Source of the DNA: Bradyrhizobium sp. Tv2a-2
GTDB lineage: Bacteria; Pseudomonadota; Alphaproteobacteria; Rhizobiales; Xanthobacteraceae
DNA: 64,000 nt
Assembly (NCBI RefSeq): GCF_000472425.1
Contig: NZ_AXAI01000002.1
Span: 125,265-189,264 of the forward strand
Direction of reading: 5' to 3'
Shown here: in pieces, positions 1-8,815 of the stretch
How the letters are laid out: each line of letters begins with the position of its first letter
How positions within the stretch are numbered: position 1 is the stretch's first letter
Notes under the pieces: generated by a model
Seen by the model: only the letters and a program-made list of their open reading frames with translations
Databases searched by the model: none
What the model was told of the DNA's origin: nothing
Made by a program: the position numbers and the translations under genes

Positions 1-829
1 TTCGGCCGGCCATGCGCTTGTGGTGATAGCCGCCGAAGGTGTTGTGCAGCGTGACATGCGTGACGCCTGCCTTCTTCCAGAAGCTGATTTCCTCGCGCCA
101 GTCCTTTTCGGTCCCCGTGCCGGTTGAGGTCCAGACCTCGATGCCAACCGACGCCGGATCGCGTCCCTCGGCTTCCACCAGGCGGCGCAGCTTGTCGAAT
201 TCCGCGACTGCCTTGGGTCCCGGCGGTTCAGACAGCATGATCCAGCCGTCGCCCCACTTTGCGGTCCGCTGCAGCGTCACATCCATGTGACCACCGAACC
301 ACAGCGGAATTCTGCGACGTGACGGCAGCGGATTGATCCCGGCGTCCTGGAGGCGGTGCCACTTGCCCTCGAACGTAACGTAGGGATCGGCCCACAGCGC
401 GTTCATCACCTGGACCTGTTCCTCGGACCGCTTGCCCCTGTTGTGGAAATTCTCGTTGAGGCCGACGAACTCCAATTCATTCCAGCCCACGCCGATGCCG
501 AACCGGAAGCGGCCGCCGCTGAGCACGTCGAGACTGGCAGCCTGCTTGGCGACCAGTACCGTCTGACGCTGCGCGAGGATCAGCACCTGGGTAGAGAGCT
601 CGACCTTTTTGGTGCAGGCAGCGATGAAACCGAACGCCACGAAGGGGTCGTGGAACAGGCCGAGGCTACCCGCACGGCCGCTGGCGGGGTTGGCCGGGTT
701 GCCGCCGAGCACGTGGTCCGCCAGCGTCAGGCCTTCGTAGCCTTCGGCCTCGGCGAGTTCAGCGAATTCGCGCACGATCGGGCCATCGCCACCGATATCG
801 CCGAAAGGCAGGGCTATTCCAAGATGCAT
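1..829 (-). CDS. LLM class probable F420-dependent oxidoreductase (3' end beyond window)
   Basis: The reading frame begins at ATG 829 (protein starts MHLGIALPFGDIGG) and stays open to base 1, so about 276 residues are visible and the C-terminus is missing. It belongs to the luciferase-like TIM-barrel family: an early DH pair (LTLADHVLGG), the family core LSGGRFRFGIGVGWNELEF, and PLWFGGH before the later beta strands. Such proteins transfer hydride between F420H2 (or FMNH2) and an organic substrate. It is divergent from the fgd-cofEDC operon across about 105 bases, so the two may share a control region. F420 rather than FMN use is inferred from the F420 biosynthesis genes next door. Substrate unknown. 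Confidence 0.85.
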   Translation of the reverse strand, partial: MHLGIALPFGDIGGDGPIVREFAELAEAEGYEGLTLADHVLGGNPANPASGRAGSLGLFHDPFVAFGFIAACTKKVELSTQVLILAQRQTVLVAKQAASLDVLSGGRFRFGIGVGWNELEFVGLNENFHNRGKRSEEQVQVMNALWADPYVTFEGKWHRLQDAGINPLPSRRRIPLWFGGHMDVTLQRTAKWGDGWIMLSEPPGPKAVAEFDKLRRLVEAEGRDPASVGIEVWTSTGTGTEKDWREEISFWKKAGVTHVTLHNTFGGYHHKRMAGR

Positions 830-934
830 GGTCGCTTCCTTTTTGGCTGGTTGCCGGTTTCCCGCTAATCTATAGATTTCCGCGACGGGTAACCATGGCA
901 TCGGCATCGACCGGTGCCAGCCAGGAGACGTGCG

Positions 935-1939
935 GTGATCAAGCTCGGATACAAGGCATCGGCAGAGCAGTTCGCGCCGGGCAAGTTGCTGGGCTTCTCG
1001 TGTCTTGCCGAGGAGGTCGGTTTCGATTCGGTCTTCATCAGCGACCACTTTCAGCCATGGAAGCACGTCGACGGCCATGCGCCGTTCTCGCTGACGTGGC
1101 TGGGCGCGCTGGGTGCCAGAACATCGCGCGTCGTGATCGGGACCAGCGTGCTGACGCCGACATTCCGCTACCATCCTTCCATCGTCGCCCAGGCGTTCGG
1201 CACGATGGGCGTCATGTTCCCGGGACGCGTCGTGCTCGGCATCGGCACCGGCGAAGGATTAAACGAAGTGCCTTCGACCGGCCAGCCTTGGCCGGAATTC
1301 AAGGAGCGCTTCGCTCGCCTGCGTGAAGCCGTCGCGCTGATCCGGGCGCTCTGGACGCAGGAGCGGGTCAGCTTCGAGGGCCAGTACTACAAGACTGACA
1401 AGGCGACGATCTACGACCGCCCCGACACGCCGGTGCCGATCTATGTCGCGGCCGCGGGTGCCCTTGTGGCGCGTTACGCCGGCCGCGCCGCCGAAGGTTT
1501 CATCTGCACCAGCGGCAAGAACCCGGAACTCTATACCGAGACTTTGCTGCCGAAAGTCGCGGAGGGCATCGCGGCCTCGGAGGATCCGTCGCGGTCCTAC
1601 GATCGCATGATGGAGGTCAAGGTGTCGTTCGACACCGACAAGGTGCGAGCGCTCGAGGACACCCGCCACTGGGCGGCGCTGGCACTGACGCCTGAGGAAA
1701 AGACGACGGTAGAGGATCCCGTCGAGATGCAGCGCCTCGCCGACGCGCTGCCGCTGGAGCGCGCCGCCAGTCGATGGATCGTGTCCAGCGACGCCGACGA
1801 GCACGTCGAGAGGATCGGTTACTATGCCGGTCTCGGCTTCCGGCATCTGGTGTTCCACGCGCCCGGACCCGACCAGGCGCGCTTCCTGAGGCTCTACGGC
1901 GAGCACGTGCTGCCGCGGCTGCGCAAGCGTTTCGGTTGA
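935..1939 (+). CDS. fgd: F420-dependent glucose-6-phosphate dehydrogenase (FGD)
   Basis: Predicted to oxidise glucose-6-phosphate to 6-phosphogluconolactone while reducing F420 to F420H2. The protein is 334 residues, against about 336 for mycobacterial Fgd1, and tracks that enzyme nearly end to end from memory: [54 protein letters not shown]. The F420 and catalytic positions are present (D37, H38, W42, E107), and so are the three sugar-phosphate ligands of Fgd1 (K195, K256, R280, equivalent to K198, K259, R283). I chose GTG 935 because AGGAGA at 923-928 sits 6 bases upstream; a GTG at 914 would put that site inside the gene. cofE follows after 17 bases, so it is probably the first gene of the operon. 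High confidence in family; specificity is inferred from the conserved pocket. Confidence 0.9.
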   Translation: MIKLGYKASAEQFAPGKLLGFSCLAEEVGFDSVFISDHFQPWKHVDGHAPFSLTWLGALGARTSRVVIGTSVLTPTFRYHPSIVAQAFGTMGVMFPGRVVLGIGTGEGLNEVPSTGQPWPEFKERFARLREAVALIRALWTQERVSFEGQYYKTDKATIYDRPDTPVPIYVAAAGALVARYAGRAAEGFICTSGKNPELYTETLLPKVAEGIAASEDPSRSYDRMMEVKVSFDTDKVRALEDTRHWAALALTPEEKTTVEDPVEMQRLADALPLERAASRWIVSSDADEHVERIGYYAGLGFRHLVFHAPGPDQARFLRLYGEHVLPRLRKRFG

Positions 1940-1956
1940 GTGCGCAGGATCGGCCG

Positions 1957-2730
1957 ATGAAACGCAGCAACGTTGTCGAGATGCTTGCCGTCCCCGGCAT
2001 TCCGCTGGTGCGTGAGGACGACGATCTCGTCGCCTTGATCGGCGAGGGGCTGGCGCAGGGTGGCCTCGTGCCTCGTGGCGGCGACGTCTTCGTGCTGACG
2101 CAGAAGATCGTGTCCAAGGCCGAGGGGCGCATGGTCGATTTAGCCACCGTCGAACCCTCGACCGAGGCGATCGAACTCGCCGGCAAGGTCCATAAAGATC
2201 CGCGCCTTGTCCAACTGATCCTGTCGGAATCGGTGCGCGTGGTGCGGGCAAGGCCGGGCGTTCTGATCGTCGAACACCGGCTGGGTTTCGTGATGGCCAA
2301 TGCGGGCATCGACCAGTCCAACGTGGCCTCACCCGATGATCCCCAACGCGCACTGCTACTGCCGGTCGATCCCGACGGCAGTGCGGACATATTGAGGAAG
2401 CGCCTGTCGCTGAGGTTCGGGGTGCCAGTGGCGGTGATCATTAGCGACAGCTTTGGCCGTGCCTGGCGGCGCGGTACCTGCGGCGTCGCGATTGGCGCAG
2501 CCGGTTTACCGTCTCTGATGGACCTGCGAGGCTCGCCCGATCTGTTCGGCCGCGAGCTTCAGGTCAGCATCACCGGGCACGCCGACGAGATCGCGGCTGC
2601 AGCGTCGCTCGTGATGGGGCAGGGTGCCGAAGGCCAGCCTGTCGTGGTCGTGCGCGGTCTGACATGGCGTGGTCCCGACAATAGTGCGTCCGAGCTGGTG
2701 CGCCCAGCCGAAGAGGACATGTTCCGATGA
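1957..2730 (+). CDS. cofE: Coenzyme F420-0:L-glutamate ligase CofE
   Basis: Adds L-glutamate residues to F420-0 using GTP, making the gamma-glutamyl tail. The product is 257 residues, the length of stand-alone CofE. Visible motifs are the N-terminal VFVLTQKIVSKAEGR (45-58), the metal-binding region AGIDQSN (116-122) and SDSFGRAWRRG (163-173). The start is ATG 1957 with AGGA at 1946-1949. Mycobacterial FbiB carries an additional C-terminal FMN nitroreductase domain that reduces dehydro-F420; that domain is absent here. The gene ends in an ATGA overlap with cofD (2727-2730), so the two are translationally coupled. Confidence 0.95.
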   Translation: MKRSNVVEMLAVPGIPLVREDDDLVALIGEGLAQGGLVPRGGDVFVLTQKIVSKAEGRMVDLATVEPSTEAIELAGKVHKDPRLVQLILSESVRVVRARPGVLIVEHRLGFVMANAGIDQSNVASPDDPQRALLLPVDPDGSADILRKRLSLRFGVPVAVIISDSFGRAWRRGTCGVAIGAAGLPSLMDLRGSPDLFGRELQVSITGHADEIAAAASLVMGQGAEGQPVVVVRGLTWRGPDNSASELVRPAEEDMFR

Positions 2731-3677
2731 GCAAACGACTTGTCGTGGCACTGTCCGGCGGAGTCGGCGGCGCCAAGCTGGCGCTCGGTCTGAGCCGCGT
2801 CCTGCCGGCCAACGAATTGCTCGTGGTCGCCAACACCGGCGACGATTTTGAGCATCTTGGACTGAGCATCTCGCCCGATATCGACACGCTGACCTACGTC
2901 CTCGCGGGCATCGACAATCCCGCCACCGGCTGGGGCCGGCGTGACGAGACGTGGTCGTTCATGGACAGCATCGGCGCGCTCGGCGGCGAGGACTGGTTTC
3001 GGCTCGGCGATCGCGATCTCGCGCTGCATGTCGAACGCACCCGGCGCCTCCGCCTGGGGCAGACACTGTCGGAGGTGACCGCCGACATCTGCCGGCGCCT
3101 CGGCATCGGTCCCCGCGTGGTGCCGATGAGCGACGACCGCGTGCGGACCCGCGTGCGCTCCGACGCGGGCTGGATCGACTTCCAGGACTACTTCGTACGC
3201 CAGCAGTGCAGGCCGGTTGTCCATGAGCTGGCTTTCGACGGCGTGACACTCGCCCGGCCGCATGCCAACATCGTGGCGGCGCTGCGCTCGGGCGAGGTGC
3301 GGGCCGTGATCATTTGCCCGTCCAATCCTTTCATCAGTGTCGAGCCGATCCTGGCGATCCCCGGCATGCGCGATGCGATCAAGGCCAGCGGCGCACCGGT
3401 TGTCGCGGTGTCGCCAATCATCGGCGGGCAGGCCGTCAAGGGCCCGACCGCGAAGATGATGCGCGAGCTCGGCCTCGAGGCCAGTGCCGCCGGCGTCGCC
3501 GCACGCTATGGCGACCTGCTCGATGGCTATATCGTAGATCACGCCGACGCCGATGGGGTCGGCAATGTCGGCGCGCGGGTCACGATCGCCAGAACCCTGA
3601 TGAAAAGCCTGCAGGATCGGGAGACGCTGGCGCGGGTGGCGCTCGCCGCGGCGGATGCACTGGCCTCGCAGCGATGA
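2727..3677 (+). CDS. cofD: 2-phospho-L-lactate transferase-type enzyme CofD/FbiA
   Basis: Transfers the phospholactyl-type moiety from the GDP-activated precursor made by CofC onto the deazaflavin FO, giving F420-0 or dehydro-F420-0. At 316 residues it has the usual length. Family motifs are the N-terminal nucleotide-fold loop SGGVGGAKLALGL (10-22), VANTGDD (34-40), and PSNPFISVEPIL in the C-terminal half. It starts four bases inside cofE and ends inside the cofC start, so cofE-cofD-cofC form one tight translational unit. Which precursor is transferred (lactyl-, enolpyruvyl- or glyceryl-2-diphospho-5'-guanosine) cannot be read from sequence. Confidence 0.95.
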   Translation: MSKRLVVALSGGVGGAKLALGLSRVLPANELLVVANTGDDFEHLGLSISPDIDTLTYVLAGIDNPATGWGRRDETWSFMDSIGALGGEDWFRLGDRDLALHVERTRRLRLGQTLSEVTADICRRLGIGPRVVPMSDDRVRTRVRSDAGWIDFQDYFVRQQCRPVVHELAFDGVTLARPHANIVAALRSGEVRAVIICPSNPFISVEPILAIPGMRDAIKASGAPVVAVSPIIGGQAVKGPTAKMMRELGLEASAAGVAARYGDLLDGYIVDHADADGVGNVGARVTIARTLMKSLQDRETLARVALAAADALASQR

Positions 3678-4351
3678 GCGACATCTGGGCGGTCATTCCG
3701 GTCAAGGAGTTCGATGGCGCCAAGCATCGGCTGTCGGGCCTGCTGGCGCCGTCAGAACGCCGTCTTCTCGCCGAGACCATGCTGACGGACATGCTCGAGG
3801 CCGTTGCCGGCTCCCGGCTTCTGGCCGGCGTGCTGATCGTCACGCTCGATCCACATGCGACGGCTCTTGGCGAAAAGATCGGTGCGCGGATCGTGACCGA
3901 GGGCGCGCGGGACGGACATACCGGCAGCGTGAACGCCGGCCGCCGCCTTCTCGCGCGCGAAAGGCGCGACGGCATGATCACGATGCCGGGAGACATTCCA
4001 GCCACCCGCTCCGGCGAAATCGACGCGGTATTATCGGCGCATCTCGCCGCGCCCTCCTTCACGATCTCGCCGGCGCATGACGACCTCGGATCCAATGCTG
4101 TCGTCTGCTCGCCGCCGGAATCGGTGCCGCTTCGCTTCGGCGACAACAGCTACTTTCCGCACCTCGATGCCGCGCGCCGTCAGGGCATTGAGCCGACGGT
4201 GATCCGTAAGCCCGGAATTGCAATGGATATCGACCATCCGATCGATTTGGCGCTTTTCCTGCGTCTGCCGCAATCAGCGGGCACTCGCACTCGCGCGCTC
4301 CTCGACGAATTTGGCGTTCCCGCGCTGCTGGCCGCGCGCGGCATCGCCTAA
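3674..4351 (+). CDS. cofC: 2-phospho-L-lactate / PEP guanylyltransferase CofC/FbiD
   Basis: Activates a three-carbon phospho-acid (2-phospholactate, phosphoenolpyruvate or 3-phosphoglycerate, depending on lineage) with GTP, providing the substrate of CofD. The 225-residue product has the N-terminal nucleotidyltransferase signature AVIPVKEFDGAKHRL (6-20), the MPGDIP metal-binding strand, and DLGSNAVV, then RFGDNSYFPHL. The start ATG 3674 overlaps the cofD stop by three bases. Its 3' end overlaps the convergent fbiC by four bases (4348-4351). The substrate of this copy is open and decides whether a dehydro-F420 reductase is needed. Confidence 0.93.
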   Translation: MSDIWAVIPVKEFDGAKHRLSGLLAPSERRLLAETMLTDMLEAVAGSRLLAGVLIVTLDPHATALGEKIGARIVTEGARDGHTGSVNAGRRLLARERRDGMITMPGDIPATRSGEIDAVLSAHLAAPSFTISPAHDDLGSNAVVCSPPESVPLRFGDNSYFPHLDAARRQGIEPTVIRKPGIAMDIDHPIDLALFLRLPQSAGTRTRALLDEFGVPALLAARGIA

Positions 4352-6714
4352 CAGACCGCCGTTTTCTTGCGCGGCGGCGTCTGCACGATCGGCTCCAAGT
4401 CGGCCGCGGTCATGGATGCCGCACGACGGTGTTCTGGCACCGGCCGATAGAGAGTGTCGCGTTGCATCGGTTCGCGGCCGATCGAGCGGATGAGCGCTTC
4501 CATCTGGTGCGGCGGAAACTCCTGACCGTGCTGGGTGCCGGCGGCGCGCGAGATGCTCTCGTTCATCAGCGTGCCACCGAGATCGTTCGCGCCCGAATTC
4601 AGGCAGACTGCCGCGCCGGCCGGCCCCATCTTCACCCAGGACGTCTGGATGTTGGGGATCATCGGATGCAGGACCAGGCGAGCGACCGAATGCATCATCA
4701 CGGCTTCGCGGAACGTCGGGCCGGGGCGCGCCATGCCGAGGCGATACATCGGCGCTTCCATGTGAACGAAGGGCAGCGGCACGAACTCGGTGAAGCCGCC
4801 GGTTTCGGCCTGCAAGTCGCGGAGCGCGAGGAGATGTTTCGCCCACGAGCTCGACGTTTCGACGTGCCCGTACATGATGGTCGAGGTGGTGCGTAGTCCC
4901 GCCTTGTGGGCGGCGCGCTGCACGTTGAGCCACTGTCCGGTATTGATCTTGTCGGGGCAGATGATGGCGCGTATCTCATCTTCGAGGATTTCGGCCGCCG
5001 TTCCGGGCAGGGTGCCGAGACCGGCCGCCTTCAGCCTTACGAGGAACTCGTGGATCGCGAGTCCGAGCGTGGCCGCACCTTGCGTCACCTCCAGGGCCGA
5101 GAAGGCGTGGATGTGCATCTCCGGAACGACCGCCTTGATCGCCTGGCAGATCGCTTCGTACGTGGCGCCGGTATAGTCGGGATGGATGCCGCCCTGCAGG
5201 CACACTTCCGTCGCCCCGCGATCCCACGCCTCGATCGAGCGACGCGTGATCTCCTCGATGGCGAGATCATAAGGTGCGCCGCGCAGATCCTCGTGCGTGC
5301 GGCCTTTCGAGAAGGCGCAGAACTTGCACTTGAAGTAGCAGATGTTGGTGTAATTGATATTGCGGTTCACGACGTAACGCACGACGTCGCCACTGACCGC
5401 GCGTCGCAGCGCGTCGGCGGCCTGCGTGACGTACCGGTGGTCGGCGTCGCGTGCCGCGAACAGATGCACGATGTCGTTCGAGGCGAGCCGTTCGCCCGAC
5501 GTAGCACGCTCGACGATTCTCGCGATGCGAGCGTCGACGATTCGGGCGAACGCCGGCGGCGCCGGCGGCGGCTTGGTGTTGCCGGGTGCCCAATCGTCGT
5601 CGCGCGCGAAGCCTTCGGCGTCGCTCATGCGCCGCGCGCGGATGGCAATGTCGGTAGCCAGCCAGGTATCGGCGGCGCGCACATAGGCGGGATAGATCGG
5701 CAGGCGGTTTACCAGCAGCTTGCCCGCGTCCGCGCTCTTGCGGGCGAGTTCGGCAATGGCAGGCCACGGCGCTTCGGGGTTCACGTGATCGGGCGTGACG
5801 GGCGAGATGCCGCCCCAGTCGTTGAGCCCCGCGCCGATCAGCTTTTGATAGACTCCGGGCGACAGATTTGGCGGGGCCTGGATATTCATGTCGGGCCCGA
5901 GAACGAGACGCGCCGTCGCGATGGTCCACAGCAGGTCGTCGAGATCCGGTTCCTGCGAATTGGCAAGCTTGGTGTCGGGCTTGGCCCGGAAGTTCTGGAC
6001 GATGACTTCCTGGATGTGACCGTGGGCGGCGTGCAGGTCCCGGATGGCCTCCAGCGCGTCGATCCGCTCGTCGCGTGTCTCGCCGATGCCGATCAGGATG
6101 CCGGTCGTGAATGGAACCTTCAGTTCGCCGGCCAGACGCAGGGTTTCCAGCCTGACTGCAGGATGTTTGTCGGGAGAACCGTAGTGGACGCCGCCCTGCC
6201 GGCAGAGCCGCTCGCTGGTGGACTCCAGCATGATGCCCTGGCTGGCCGTCACCTCGCGCAGGCCGGCGATCTCCTCGCGCGTCATCACGCCGGGATTGGC
6301 ATGCGGGAGCAATCCTGTCTCGCGCAGCACCAGCGCGCACATCGCGGTCAGATAGGAGATCGTGGTGTCGTGGCCGAGCGCCTTCAATCCGTCGCGCGCG
6401 GCCTGATATCGCAACTCGGGCTTGTCGCCCAGCGTGAACAGCGCTTCGGTGCAACCTGCGGCCGCGCCGGCACGAGCGATGCTCAGCACCTCGTCGGGGG
6501 AGAGATAGATGGGCTTGCCCGCACGCGGCACTTCCGCGAACGTACAGTAGTGACAGACGTCGCGGCAGAGTTTCGTGAGCGGAATGAAGACTTTGCGCGA
6601 GTAGGAAATCAGCCGGCCGTGGGCGGAATCGCGCAAGGCCGCGGCTTCCGCCATCAGTTGGGCGAGCGGAGCGTCGAACTGCTGCCGCGTCACCTGTCTA
6701 CCGGTTGCCGTCAT
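4348..6714 (-). CDS. fbiC: FO synthase, CofG-CofH radical SAM fusion (FbiC)
   Basis: Makes the deazaflavin chromophore FO from tyrosine and the flavin precursor 5-amino-6-(ribitylamino)uracil. The 788-residue protein is a two-module fusion as in actinobacteria. The N-terminal CofG half has the radical SAM cluster motif CRDVCHYC (C50, C54, C57). The C-terminal CofH half has CYFKCKFC (C459, C463, C466). The linker around 360-400 is rich in Ala, Pro and charged residues. It is convergent with cofC (four-base overlap) and its 5' end faces an LLM gene starting at 6837, leaving about 120 bases for divergent promoters. Many archaea and other bacteria encode CofG and CofH separately, so the fused form is a useful phylogenetic marker. 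Confidence 0.96.
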   Translation of the reverse strand: MTATGRQVTRQQFDAPLAQLMAEAAALRDSAHGRLISYSRKVFIPLTKLCRDVCHYCTFAEVPRAGKPIYLSPDEVLSIARAGAAAGCTEALFTLGDKPELRYQAARDGLKALGHDTTISYLTAMCALVLRETGLLPHANPGVMTREEIAGLREVTASQGIMLESTSERLCRQGGVHYGSPDKHPAVRLETLRLAGELKVPFTTGILIGIGETRDERIDALEAIRDLHAAHGHIQEVIVQNFRAKPDTKLANSQEPDLDDLLWTIATARLVLGPDMNIQAPPNLSPGVYQKLIGAGLNDWGGISPVTPDHVNPEAPWPAIAELARKSADAGKLLVNRLPIYPAYVRAADTWLATDIAIRARRMSDAEGFARDDDWAPGNTKPPPAPPAFARIVDARIARIVERATSGERLASNDIVHLFAARDADHRYVTQAADALRRAVSGDVVRYVVNRNINYTNICYFKCKFCAFSKGRTHEDLRGAPYDLAIEEITRRSIEAWDRGATEVCLQGGIHPDYTGATYEAICQAIKAVVPEMHIHAFSALEVTQGAATLGLAIHEFLVRLKAAGLGTLPGTAAEILEDEIRAIICPDKINTGQWLNVQRAAHKAGLRTTSTIMYGHVETSSSWAKHLLALRDLQAETGGFTEFVPLPFVHMEAPMYRLGMARPGPTFREAVMMHSVARLVLHPMIPNIQTSWVKMGPAGAAVCLNSGANDLGGTLMNESISRAAGTQHGQEFPPHQMEALIRSIGREPMQRDTLYRPVPEHRRAASMTAADLEPIVQTPPRKKTAVC

Positions 6715-6836
6715 AATCCGTCGTTTCCGTCTTCAGAGGGGCGCATGTCGTCGCGGGACGCGCTTGCCGCCACCCGCTGATGGCCGCATGGTGTCGCATC
6801 GACGCCAGCGATGCAATACGAGGAGGGATGCAACAA

Positions 6837-7790
6837 ATGCTGATCGGCTTCAACGCACCGACCGCCGGCCCCCTGTCGGCCGCGGATAACCTTTCGAAGA
6901 TCGTGGTCGGTGGCGAGGCGTTGGGCTTCGACTACGCGACGTTCAGCGACCACGTGGTGATTCCGACCGCGATCGCAGCCGAATATCCCTATAGCGCCTC
7001 CGGGGAGTTCCCCAGCGGGTCCCGCGGCGAGCGGCACGAACAGCTGACGGAGATCGCCTGGATCGCCGCGAAGACGACGCGCCTGCGTCTCGTAACCTCC
7101 GTCATGGTGGTGCCGCATCGACCGGCCGTGCTGACCGCCAAGATTCTTTCCAGCATCGACGTTCTCTCTGGCGGCCGGTTGACGCTGGGTATCGGTGCGG
7201 GCTGGATGCGTGAGGAGTTCGAGGCCATCGACGCGCCGGACTTCGATGCGCGTGGAACGGTGACCGACGAATATGTGCGCGCCTTCGTCGAACTCTGGAC
7301 GAAGGATGCGCCGAAGTTCGACGGCAAGCATGTCCGATTTTCCAACATCCTTCTTGAGCCAAAGCCCGTGCAGAAGCCGCATCCGCCGATCTGGGTCGGA
7401 GGCGAGAGCGGTCCGGCGCTGCGGCGGGCTGCCCGCATCGGCGATGCCTGGTATCCGATCGGGACCAATCCGCAGAATCCGCTCGATAGCCTGGCGCGTT
7501 TCAAGACCCAGGTGGACCGCCTGCGCAAGATGACCGCCGAAGCGGGGCGCGATCCAAAAGTGGTCGGCCTCAGCTTGCGTTGCACGGCGTTCGGTGAGAC
7601 CGCGCCACCGCAGGCCAGTGATGGCGAGCATCGCCTGTTGGCCGGCGCGCCGGCGCTCGTCGCCGCCGACATCAGGGCGCTCCGCGACATGGGGGTTGGC
7701 TGCATCGATTTCGGATTCGGCGGCTCGACAGCCGACGAAGTCCTCGCCGGTATGCAGAAATTCAGAACCGAGGTCTTGCCGCTCGTCTAA
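6837..7790 (+). CDS. LLM class F420-dependent oxidoreductase (TIGR03619-like)
   Basis: A 317-residue TIM-barrel LLM protein. It shows the early pair TFSDHVVIP, the core LSGGRLTLGIGAGWMREEF, and the PPIWVGGESGPALRRAAR segment typical of probable F420-dependent enzymes. An upstream in-frame ATG lies at 6828, directly against the strong site AGGAGGG (6821-6827). ATG 6837 leaves 9 bases and gives the normal family N-terminus MLIGFNAPT, so I prefer it. It is divergent from fbiC. The 3' end runs into a palindromic element shared with the convergent gene at 7904. Substrate unknown. Confidence 0.88.
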   Translation: MLIGFNAPTAGPLSAADNLSKIVVGGEALGFDYATFSDHVVIPTAIAAEYPYSASGEFPSGSRGERHEQLTEIAWIAAKTTRLRLVTSVMVVPHRPAVLTAKILSSIDVLSGGRLTLGIGAGWMREEFEAIDAPDFDARGTVTDEYVRAFVELWTKDAPKFDGKHVRFSNILLEPKPVQKPHPPIWVGGESGPALRRAARIGDAWYPIGTNPQNPLDSLARFKTQVDRLRKMTAEAGRDPKVVGLSLRCTAFGETAPPQASDGEHRLLAGAPALVAADIRALRDMGVGCIDFGFGGSTADEVLAGMQKFRTEVLPLV

Positions 7791-7888
7791 ATCGCGATGA
7801 GATTCGGTTGAATAGTCATCGCGCTTTAGGTCTTTGATTGAGCATGATCTTTTCGGAGAACCGCTACACTTCTCCGGATCATGTTTTA
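7791..7888. repeat. Bradyrhizobial palindromic intergenic element, copy A
   Basis: Two-part element between convergent genes. The first part (GATGAGATTCGGTTGAATAG) resembles the start of copy B; the second is a hairpin GAGCATGATC...GATCATG with inner arms CGGAGAA and TTCTCCG around CCGCTACAC. Relatives lie at 20058-20160, 37551-37617 and 46617-46658. The inner arms differ from copy B in a compensating way, which supports a structured role, probably bidirectional termination. Confidence 0.8.
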
Positions 7889-7903
7889 GCCTCTGCCGCC
7901 GGC

Positions 7904-8758
7904 TTAGCTGCCGAGCTGGCGGATCAACGTCGCCCAACGATCGAGTTCCGGCAGGATCGTATCGGCCTTGCCGGAATCGAGGCTGACCACCAGGCGCGAA
8001 ACGCCGTCGTCGCGGTCGCGCTTGAGCATGTCGAGGTTCTCCTTGGCGCCCCAGATCGTGATCGGCATCGACGCCAGGTCGCGGCCGGCTTCAGCCGCCA
8101 TCTCGCGGAACTTCGGCAGCAGGGCCTGCACGTCGGCATATTGGGTGCGTGCGCGGTGAGGCATCCAGCCGTCGCCGTAGCGCAAGGCCCGCCGCGCGCC
8201 GTGCGGGAAAGCGCCGCCGACGATGATCGGCGGGTGCGGTTTCTGGACCGGCTTCGGCCAGGCCATCATCGGCGCGAAGTTCACGAACTCGCCATGGTAC
8301 TCGGCCTTCGACGCCGTCCAGATCACCTTCATGGCCTCGATACGCTCGCGTGCCAGCTTGTGGCGGCTCGCGAAAGCGGTGCCGTGGTTGGCCATCTCGT
8401 CCTCGTTCCAGCCGTTGCCGATGCCGAACAGGAAACGGCCGCCCGAGACCTGGTCGATCGAAGCGACCTGCTTGGCGGTCTGGATCGGGTCGCGCTGAGC
8501 GATCAGGCAAATGCCGGTCCCGAGCAGCAGCGTCTTGGTCACCGCCGCGGCGGCGCCCAGCACCACGAACGGGTCCATCACATCGTAGTACTTTTTCGGG
8601 AGATCGCCGCCGCTGGGGAAGGGCGACTTGCGCGTTAATGGAATGTGGGAGTGTTCGGGCACCCAGAGTGAATCGAAGCCGCGGTCCTCCAGCGCCCGCG
8701 CAAGTTCGGCTGGCGACATCGAGTAGTCGGTAAAAAACATGGCTCCGCCGATGCGCAT
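7904..8758 (-). CDS. LLM class F420-dependent oxidoreductase
   Basis: 284 residues starting MRIGGAMFFTDYSMS at ATG 8758, with GAGGGAGAG upstream on the minus strand. LLM features: VPEHSHIPLTR near residue 35, VSGGRFLFGIGNGWNEDEM in the middle, and KPHPPIIVGGAFPHGARRA further on. The family core places it with probable F420-dependent oxidoreductases. It is the last of four LLM genes read on the minus strand (11974 down to 7904), with gaps of 57, 20 and 121 bases, so probably one transcript. Reaction and substrate unknown. Confidence 0.88.
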   Translation of the reverse strand: MRIGGAMFFTDYSMSPAELARALEDRGFDSLWVPEHSHIPLTRKSPFPSGGDLPKKYYDVMDPFVVLGAAAAVTKTLLLGTGICLIAQRDPIQTAKQVASIDQVSGGRFLFGIGNGWNEDEMANHGTAFASRHKLARERIEAMKVIWTASKAEYHGEFVNFAPMMAWPKPVQKPHPPIIVGGAFPHGARRALRYGDGWMPHRARTQYADVQALLPKFREMAAEAGRDLASMPITIWGAKENLDMLKRDRDDGVSRLVVSLDSGKADTILPELDRWATLIRQLGS

Positions 8759-8815
8759 CGTTCTCTCCCTCGTGGCGTCGCTCGCGGACCGGTTGGCCGG
8801 CGATGGATTTCGTCG

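Noticed and set aside
4906..6780. Long plus-strand open frame (over 600 codons) opposite fbiC
   Set aside because: It is antisense to a clear radical SAM fusion, lacks family motifs, and arises from high-GC codon bias.
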